Assembly: GCA_004352715.1 (NCBI GenBank)
Contig: SCFE01000047.1
Location: 1,428,092 to 1,492,091 of the forward strand
DNA from: Hofstenia miamia
Taxonomy: Eukaryota; Xenacoelomorpha; Acoela
DNA length: 64,000 nucleotides
Direction of reading: 5' to 3'
Shown here one piece after another: positions 60,501 through 64,000 of the stretch. Under the pieces are notes generated by a model. It made no database searches. It was not told where the DNA came from and worked only from the letters and a program-made list of their open reading frames with translations. The position numbers were made by a program, and so were the translations under genes. Each line of letters begins with the position of its first letter. Position 1 is the stretch's first letter.

Positions 60501-61356
60501 CTCTAACGTTTTTATGTCCGATCGGGCACAGATCCTTTTACAGACCAATTCTTTAGCAACCTCTCTAAAGCTAACATCTCCCCATAGTTACTATATTTGT
60601 TCGGTCCCTTGAACTTAACTATAGAGAGGTTGATTTCCACAGTATATTTGTCGATATGAATTTATGTTATGATTATGATTAAAGTATGAGAACTAATTGG
60701 ATCTTAATTAACGGTGTAATTTGGTTTAGGAATCCTGTATTTAGCAAAATATGTGGATCCAATTTTAAATGAAAGAGCAATTTTATTAGTAAACTTTTTT
60801 GAATTTAGGTTTCTGATAATCTTTTTGGTGAAGAATTTCTGATATATAAATCACTTTTCGTTTATGGTAGAAGGGGCCCAATTATTCAGTTGGATCTTTT
60901 TACTATGCGAACAGATCAACAAGGCCTCTTTTTAATAAAAGCAGATTCATCTGCTCAATCGAGAAAAGTAGTAGAAATTGTGCATCGCGATTGTGTTGCT
61001 GTGGTTTTGTATTACAGTTCAGTCAATTTTGTGCAAAGAAACGGAATGCTTGCGAATATGGCGGATTCTTTAATATTTGGAGCATGTTCATCTATGCCAG
61101 CACAGTTTCAAGGTAATTTCACTCTGAAATTTACATGAATAGATAATTGTAATCATATAGTCCTCAAGACTCTATCTTAGGAACAGCTGCGATTAGAAAT
61201 TTATTCCAATGACAGTTAAAGTTCCTGCAGTTTTAACTTTTGTGTTTAAAATTTTTCATAATTCTTTATTTTATATTTTCATCTGATTCTGTTCGTGTTA
61301 TCAATCTGATTAATTTTTTCATATTTTTAGAACTGGGCACCCCATGTTCCAAGTGA
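42968..61356 (+). CDS. Secreted multi-module lamin-tail-like (LTD) repeat protein, spliced gene model
   Basis: Fourteen to fifteen exons on the plus strand join into a protein of about 1,600 residues. A signal peptide (best from the second Met at 42989, MLYALIKVFCFFQLTNT) precedes eight repeats. Each repeat opens with a core like VINEINVNQDAIDTADYVEI ('h-x-I-N/S-E-h-x(n)-F/Y-h-E-h'). Several continue with S-L-D-G-L, G-F-F-h-h-S, G-P-A-h-I-A-h-Y, D-A-h-h-Y and a closing T-P-G-x-P-N-x-C. That order matches the extracellular type of lamin-tail domain (Pfam LTD). The repeat in exon 9 is the clearest; those in exon 1 are the most diverged. No transmembrane segment follows and the end is GTPCSK-stop. 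Splice phases agree at nearly all junctions; exceptions are noted at the exons. Function is unknown; extracellular structural or binding roles are inference. Confidence 0.75.
44690..44965. repeat. (TA)n tracts and GC-rich hAT-like scrap in intron 1
   Basis: Between TA tracts at about 44690 and 44932-44965, bases 44803-44925 are strikingly GC-rich for this window (GGGCC, CGGGCTCGGGC, CCGGTCCGG) and end ...CCGGTTCCAACTCTGG. This resembles ends of hAT-type elements. The overlapping open frames here are by-products. Confidence 0.5.
46631..46666. repeat. (TA)n microsatellite
   Basis: TA tract in intron 1 of the LTD gene. Similar tracts are at 19600-19631, 30270-30301, 31131-31161, 37416-37452, 39379-39410, 48955-48981 and 50459-50489. 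Confidence 0.95.
46920..48308 (+). pseudogene. Decayed multicopy ORF, probably mobile-element derived
   Basis: A plus-strand coding relic in intron 1 of the LTD gene. It has an acceptor-like TTTCAG at 46919, a first segment to 47400 ending AAG|GTAAAG, and a second from 47574 after TTCATGTAG. Residues include CGSCQVTLEGWLRGSRKSM, KNHLDDCYF, DLDDLIRDLRLSKTGAELL, DPTEWRLFINSSTKSLKAVL and GFLLGLQAGYTMYSCFLCLW, ending VLLPPLHIKWG. I recognise this as the family of uncharacterised proteins that occurs in very many copies in invertebrate genomes, hence the inference of a mobile origin. An in-frame stop at 47353, frameshifts near 47800 and 48000, and loss of everything after LPPLHIK show it is dead. 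Confidence 0.65.
48710..48955 (+). repeat. Interspersed repeat (hAT-like ends), copy 1
   Basis: The segment runs from a G-rich CAGGGGGGAGGGGG to CCCCCCGTCAG...TGGGTACGCCCC. Its middle (GTTTCCAAATTTAATTTTG ... AGGGTCTATTTTCTCAATA) is shared with 57243-57362 and, inverted, with 63802-64000. The CAGGGGCGTACGCAGG-type end seen in the inverted copy is typical of non-autonomous hAT elements. Confidence 0.65.
49432..49651 (+). CDS. LTD-array gene, exon 2
   Basis: The acceptor ATGTATTTAG precedes GAG TCA AAC, phase 0, matching exon 1. The core RINELDTLSSKSGCNFVEI is followed by MSLDGLALAVF, a near-canonical LTD start. The end is AAACC|GTAAGT, phase 2. Confidence 0.8.
50143..50239 (+). CDS. LTD-array gene, exon 3
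   Basis: After ATATTTAG, one base completes the split Pro codon (phase 2). The exon encodes LIIPLNKLSTRGSGLFVVSA, the second half of the beta-fold, with the 'G-x-F-V-V' strand. The end is ATG|GTAGGA, phase 0. Confidence 0.75.
51095..51498. repeat. Long (TA)n tracts with a one-base gap at 51459
   Basis: TA runs at 51095-51151 and 51409-51498 contain a single N. Between and beside them are TTTATATCTGGCACTAAGT, TTTATATTTGACGCTAAGT and TTTATATTTGGCGCTATGT, relatives of the GGCGCT repeat at 28160. Confidence 0.85.
51696..51912 (+). CDS. LTD-array gene, exon 4
   Basis: The acceptor AAATTTTAG is in phase 0. The exon encodes LSNGPAVIALLNYSNDLH and NVIDAVAYSTRGRTNTQLM, the 'G-P-A-A-V-A-L-Y ... D-A-V-V-Y' part characteristic of extracellular LTD proteins. 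The end is AGAG|GTATTT, phase 1. Confidence 0.8.
51998..52723 (+). CDS. LTD-array gene, exon 5 (end of module 3, module 4, start of module 5)
   Basis: The acceptor TTGGCTAG is in phase 1. ASISRCF and YSTPGEPNAFC close module 3. MLSELHLGKSVDSFIEV opens module 4, which is wholly inside this exon. YFSEIGQYENIVFIEL opens module 5. The end is TTTTC|GTAATT in phase 1; a stop follows within the intron. Confidence 0.8.
52766..52882 (+). CDS. LTD-array gene, exon 6
   Basis: The preceding intron would be 42 nt (52724-52765, GTAATT...TATCTAG). Of the nearby AG dinucleotides only this one restores the frame. The exon encodes TINATIKTNLKSMNVMGAV and NENGFGVFDF, the second half of module 5. The end is AAAG|GTAAGA, phase 1. 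Confidence 0.65.
53104..53150 (+). CDS. LTD-array gene, exon 7 (probable)
   Basis: After TTTGTTTAG the phase-1 frame reads NECVSTYLIKQNFDQ, ending CAA|GTAAGT. With exon 8 it gives ...LIKQNFDQ-GPAIIAYV, which is what an LTD module shows here. An alternative open stretch at 52974-53059, also with splice signals, fits the fold less well. The join to exon 8 is one base short. Confidence 0.5.
53490..53549 (+). CDS. LTD-array gene, exon 8 (probable, 3' end uncertain)
   Basis: After ACTTTTAAG the sequence encodes PAIIAYVSEQRRG in the frame expected if one base were carried over. A GAA|GTACAA donor would give phase 0 as exon 9 requires, but it is weak. The D-A-V-V-Y part of this module was not found, so a small exon may be missing before 55218. 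Confidence 0.4.
53550..55217. other. Intron of the LTD-array gene
   Basis: No confident exon or transposon was seen. It is the place to look for the missing part of module 5. The minus-strand frames at 53804-54013 and 54974-55165 lack features. Confidence 0.5.
55218..55545 (+). CDS. LTD-array gene, exon 9 (clearest LTD module start)
   Basis: After CTGTATTTTAG the exon reads SDYSFNVCDRDHEL and a C-P-C module end. It then has the textbook core VINEINVNQDAIDTADYVEI, HTSLDGLTVAIYSGDHDD, ILSLDGHKTTETGFFLISG and NVALAP. The end is CCAG|GTATTC, phase 1. Confidence 0.85.
55546..56668. other. Intron, nothing recognised
   Basis: AT-rich intron DNA between exons 9 and 10 with no open frame or repeat that I can name. 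Confidence 0.6.
56669..56854 (+). CDS. LTD-array gene, exon 10
   Basis: The acceptor AACATTTTAG is in phase 1. DLVVGNKRFLHNEIGGLGIY is the 'P-D-L-x-V ... N-G-x-x-A-I-A-L-Y' segment continuing module 6. The end is GAGGG|GTGAGT, phase 1. Confidence 0.8.
56855..58011. other. Intron with copy 2 of the interspersed repeat
   Basis: Bases 57243-57362 match the middle of the repeat at 48765-48875 (TTTGATTTTGATTGGATAA, AAGGCGGTGAAATTTTGGTC). The rest is AT-rich without features. Confidence 0.55.
58012..58161 (+). CDS. LTD-array gene, exon 11
   Basis: The acceptor TGATTTTTTAG is in phase 1. The exon encodes DECISRHSYSVDIYCTVPC and a Cys-containing linker, the closing part of module 6. The end is GACG|GTAGGT, phase 1. 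Confidence 0.8.
58283..58700. mobile_element. 418-bp non-autonomous hAT element with 8-bp target duplication
   Basis: The left end is AGGTGGTTCTCAACC and the right end GGTTGAGAATCACTG, an inverted pair of the common CAGTGGTTCTCAACC hAT type. The flanks ACTTAGAG (58275-58282) and ATTTAGAG (58701-58708) differ at one of eight bases. Inside are GGGTCCAC/GGAGTCCA words and no transposase. It lies within the intron between exons 11 and 12. The open frame 58169-58474 is a by-product. Confidence 0.85.
58772..59039 (+). CDS. LTD-array gene, exon 12
   Basis: The acceptor TTCTTTTTTAG is in phase 1. The core FISEVFVNPTLSTFYIEI opens module 7, and NENGLLVLRDAW forms the later strand. The end is TTAGG|GTAATA, phase 2. 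Confidence 0.8.
59537..59897 (+). CDS. LTD-array gene, exon 13
   Basis: The acceptor TTTGATTTAG completes the Gly codon (phase 2). GFAVALFHGTL is the 'A-V-A-L-Y' strand, FAWARC precedes DWSPALRTPGDPNIC (module end), and FLINEIGFDDGFFVE opens module 8. The end is GAG|GTACAT, phase 0. Confidence 0.85.
60291..60648. mobile_element. Pogo/Tigger-like MITE remnant
   Basis: CAGTCTAACCTCTCTAAGG near 60292 and, inverted, TATAGAGAGGTTGATTTCCAC near 60620-60640 resemble the CAGT...ACCTCTCTA ends of pogo-type elements. An internal CAACCTCTCTAAAGCTAAC repeats the motif. No coding sequence is present. It lies in the intron between exons 13 and 14. Confidence 0.4.
60809..61112 (+). CDS. LTD-array gene, exon 14
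   Basis: The acceptor TTGAATTTAG is in phase 0. The exon encodes LFTMRTDQQGLFLIKADSSA, CVAVVLYYSSVNF and MADSLIFGAC, the main body of module 8. The end is CAAG|GTAATT, phase 1. Confidence 0.85.
61331..61356 (+). CDS. LTD-array gene, terminal exon 15
   Basis: After CATATTTTTAG the phase-1 frame encodes ELGTPCSK and TGA. The T-P and Cys match the T-P-G-x-x-N-x-C close of the modules, which supports this tiny last exon. No canonical AATAAA was seen just downstream. Confidence 0.6.
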
Positions 61357-61455
61357 GAAAAGCCGATTGATAATTTTGTGCTCTTAGTGCTAAAATGAAA
61401 TTCACATTTATAGGATTAATATGTATAGGGTAAATTCGGGTAAATTTGAAAATTA

Positions 61456-61488
<33 letters not shown>

Positions 61489-61724
61489 NNNNNNNNNNNN
61501 NNNNNNNNNNNNNNNNNNNNNNNNNNNNNNNNNNNNNNNNNNNNNNNNNNNNNNNNNNNNNNNNNNNNNNNNNNNNNNNNNNNNNNNNNNNNNNNNNNNN
61601 NNNNNNNNNNNNNNNNNNNNNNNNNNNNNNNNNNNNNNNNNNNNNNNNNNNNNNNNNNNNNNNNNNNNNNNNNNNNNNNNNNNNNNNNNNNNNNNNNNNN
61701 NNNNNNNNNNNNNNNNNNNNNNNN
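61489..61724. other. Assembly gap (236 N) inside a (TA)n tract
   Basis: TA repeats border both sides (61459-61488 and 61725-61754), so the gap is an unresolved microsatellite. Frames through it are meaningless. Confidence 0.95.
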
Positions 61725-61754
<30 letters not shown>

Positions 61755-61762
<8 letters not shown>

Positions 61763-63801
61763 TCACGTATTTTGTTCGGCTTGAAAAATCCGCTATTTTT
61801 ATAATGAATACTATAAGACTTAGACAAAATTTTATTAACAAAATTCTGAAAACTAAACTTTGTAAACACCAAAAACCCAAACTAACAAGAAGTCGGAGCT
61901 AAATGTCATTTTTAGTACATCATTGTATATTCTGAATGAATATTTGAATTTTAAATTTTAAGACTGTCATATTGACTAAAAATTAATAATTTCATAATAT
62001 TTTATCATGTAATGTACAGCTCCGGTCAAAAAATGAGAAAGAAATTTGAAATACAAAAAGCCTTCAACGGCAGTACACAAGCATTCACCTCAATAAAGTG
62101 CCATGCTCTTGGCGATCACCCACAATAAACAACAGTGCCCTTAAACACACCAGAGGGGGAAAGGTACCTTATTAATTTTCACAAAACATGTCTCATTAAG
62201 ATGCGAGAAACATTCTGCAATATCTTTGTGTACTGCGCATTTTCAAAGGCAGGAATAAAACAACAATCAAAAAGTTCCCCTATTGACATAAAAACAAAAA
62301 GACGACCGGGCTAGCGTCTGTGAAACATGGTCGTTACAAGGAATTTTCAGAACTGTTTCATAATCAATGAGTTCATATTCCAACTGGATAGAAACAACAT
62401 TTCTCATTGGTCTATGACAGCCATCTTCAAAATTTTCCCAAAAATACATAGTTTAGTGTGCTTTGAGCTATAAAGGTTTTACCTGAAAATTGTAGAAGGA
62501 GGTATTCTAGACAGTTCAAAGTATACTGATATTTTAGCAGAGTTTATTCCCATTAGCGGATTGAATGGATTTTTCAGTTAGTTGGGGCGACCCCCATACT
62601 TCAAGACAGACCCAAAATTTCTTCTAAGAGAAAAATTTCCAAATTTTGCATTGGCTTGCCAACTCACCTATAGAAAATGTTGTGAAAAAAGAAATCGAAA
62701 AATATGCAAAAACTGAAGCAATATTTGCTGGAGTCCAATGAATAAATTAATCCGAGAATGCAGAAGAATTTTATGGACTCAATTAAGGAGAGATTTTTGG
62801 AATGTGTTTGCTCCGGTGGCGATGTTGTCTAATTTTCTTTTACATAAACTTATAGAAAACCTAATTTGCCATTGATTGATATAAATTTTGTTATTGTGCG
62901 TGTTTTTGGTGCTGAGAGATTGAAAAAAAATTTTTACCGGACCTATATATTGAGTAAACATTATATAAATTAAGTTTGTGTCACCCCCGCCATTGCCTAT
63001 TGTGACATCCACACATTTTGATATTTGTCAATCCGGGTTAGGGTTAGGGACAAAAAATATAATAAATCATAAAAAATTAATTTGACAATTATTGTGGTAT
63101 ATGATTAATACGATCTTTTCACTCTAAAACAATAATTCTTTAATTACGGCATGAAAGCTTCAATTATTCGCAAAAGTTTATCTATGATAACGAGGATGAT
63201 CCTGTTGAAGATTCCGGATTTATGGTTTTGTAGTGATATTTAAAGAAGTTTTTCCAGAATATGCTTATGACGCACATGAAACTAGTGCAAAATACAATAT
63301 CTGTTTCTTCCGCTTTTTAGTAGACCCAGAGTTAGACATTGGCTAAAAATTTAGGCTCAAGTGTGGCCAGTTTTTATTATGCTAATTCTGCTTATTTTAA
63401 GCCCATTCCTATGATACATTCTAAACAATTTTACAACTTTTCAATTTTTAGACCAAAATTGAGTATGTTGGAAATTTGTAATAAAATCTATACACTGAAA
63501 TTGCAATTACTAATTTGACTGTTAGAAAAGTCTACGGATGCTAAAGCAAAATTTCCAAGGCAAAATTTTATTTTTCAACATTTTGTTTATAGCATTCATT
63601 GCATGTTGGTGAACTTGTGTGCACTGTTGTGTAATTTTCCGTTTTTTTTAAAAATCGGCTATTTTTCGGAGTGCCTTTTACAATTCTTTTGCCCAAACCT
63701 GGTCTATCTCTGAGTAGACCCACCTTCAAATATGCCCGCAATGGCTTGTTTGTTTTCCATTACCAGGCATGCGTAAAGTAGCCTACATACTATACTATCA
63801 G
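61755..63801. other. Downstream region, no gene recognised
   Basis: A sequence starting TACAGCTCCGGTCAAAAAATG at 62017 could be a Tc1-type transposon end, but its partner was not found. A minus-strand stretch at about 62165-62225 (HKDIAECFSHLNETCF) has splice-like borders but no recognisable family. The 60- and 77-codon minus frames at 62267-62449 and 62779-63012 are unsupported. Confidence 0.4.
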
Positions 63802-64000
63802 GGGCGTACGCAGGATTTTCTGACGGGGGCATCTTAGTCATGATCAAGTGAGTGAATTTTTTTGAAAATAGACCCTAAACATGCATTTCATTACCTTAGT
63901 TTTTAAATTTTTTAAATATTTTGCTAAGAATTTTTTGAATAAACGAAGCAAGATTAATTTTGAAAACCTGACTGGCGGACAACCATGTCCTCCCTTGCAT
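63802..64000 (-). repeat. Interspersed hAT-like repeat, inverted copy 3
   Basis: It begins CAGGGGCGTACGCAGGATTT and contains the complement of AATGCATGTTTAGGGTCTATTTT. It aligns in reverse with 48710-48955. It runs off the window end, so its length is unknown. Confidence 0.7.

Noticed and set aside
61416-61880. Long ORFs made of X and IYIYIY
   Set aside because: They are produced by N gaps and (TA)n translation. The same applies at 10705-11111 and 51350-51627.

Overview
The window is AT-rich animal nuclear DNA. It has GT-AG spliced genes, many (TA)n tracts and remnants of non-LTR retrotransposons (Tx1/L1-like, R2-like, CR1/jockey-like) and DNA transposons (hAT-like, Tc1/mariner, pogo-like). 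The lineage is probably an invertebrate metazoan, but the sequence does not fix the phylum.

Layout. (1) 1-12.2 kb, minus strand: a cluster of GT1-family UDP-glycosyltransferase (UGT)-like genes. Three large first exons end at the same aligned splice donor. One of the three is frameshifted, and two extra exon fragments have been scattered nearby. (2) 12-36.5 kb: mostly repeats. They include a decayed non-LTR reverse transcriptase, a small secreted PLAT-like exon, a CR1-like element next to a decayed Tx1-like element, a decayed homeobox gene, and MITEs. (3) 36.5-43 kb: mainly one sequence block present twice around a gap. (4) 43-61.4 kb, plus strand: one large gene of about 14-15 exons encoding a secreted protein of roughly 1,600 residues. 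I read it as an array of eight divergent lamin-tail-like (LTD) modules. Its introns carry a decayed multicopy ORF, a hAT MITE with target-site duplication and a pogo-like remnant. (5) 61.4-64 kb: downstream DNA with a gap and one end of a hAT-like repeat.

The LTD-array gene is the most interesting object. Most of its exons were joined by reading frame and splice-site phase, and nearly all junctions agree. One junction is off by a single base, and one intron is only 42 nt.

Assembly caution: five of the nine N gaps (14814, 16991, 28581, 30773, 39338) are flanked by near-identical direct copies of 154-1,960 bp. These are best read as uncollapsed gap edges or haplotypes, so duplicated ORFs there should not be counted twice.
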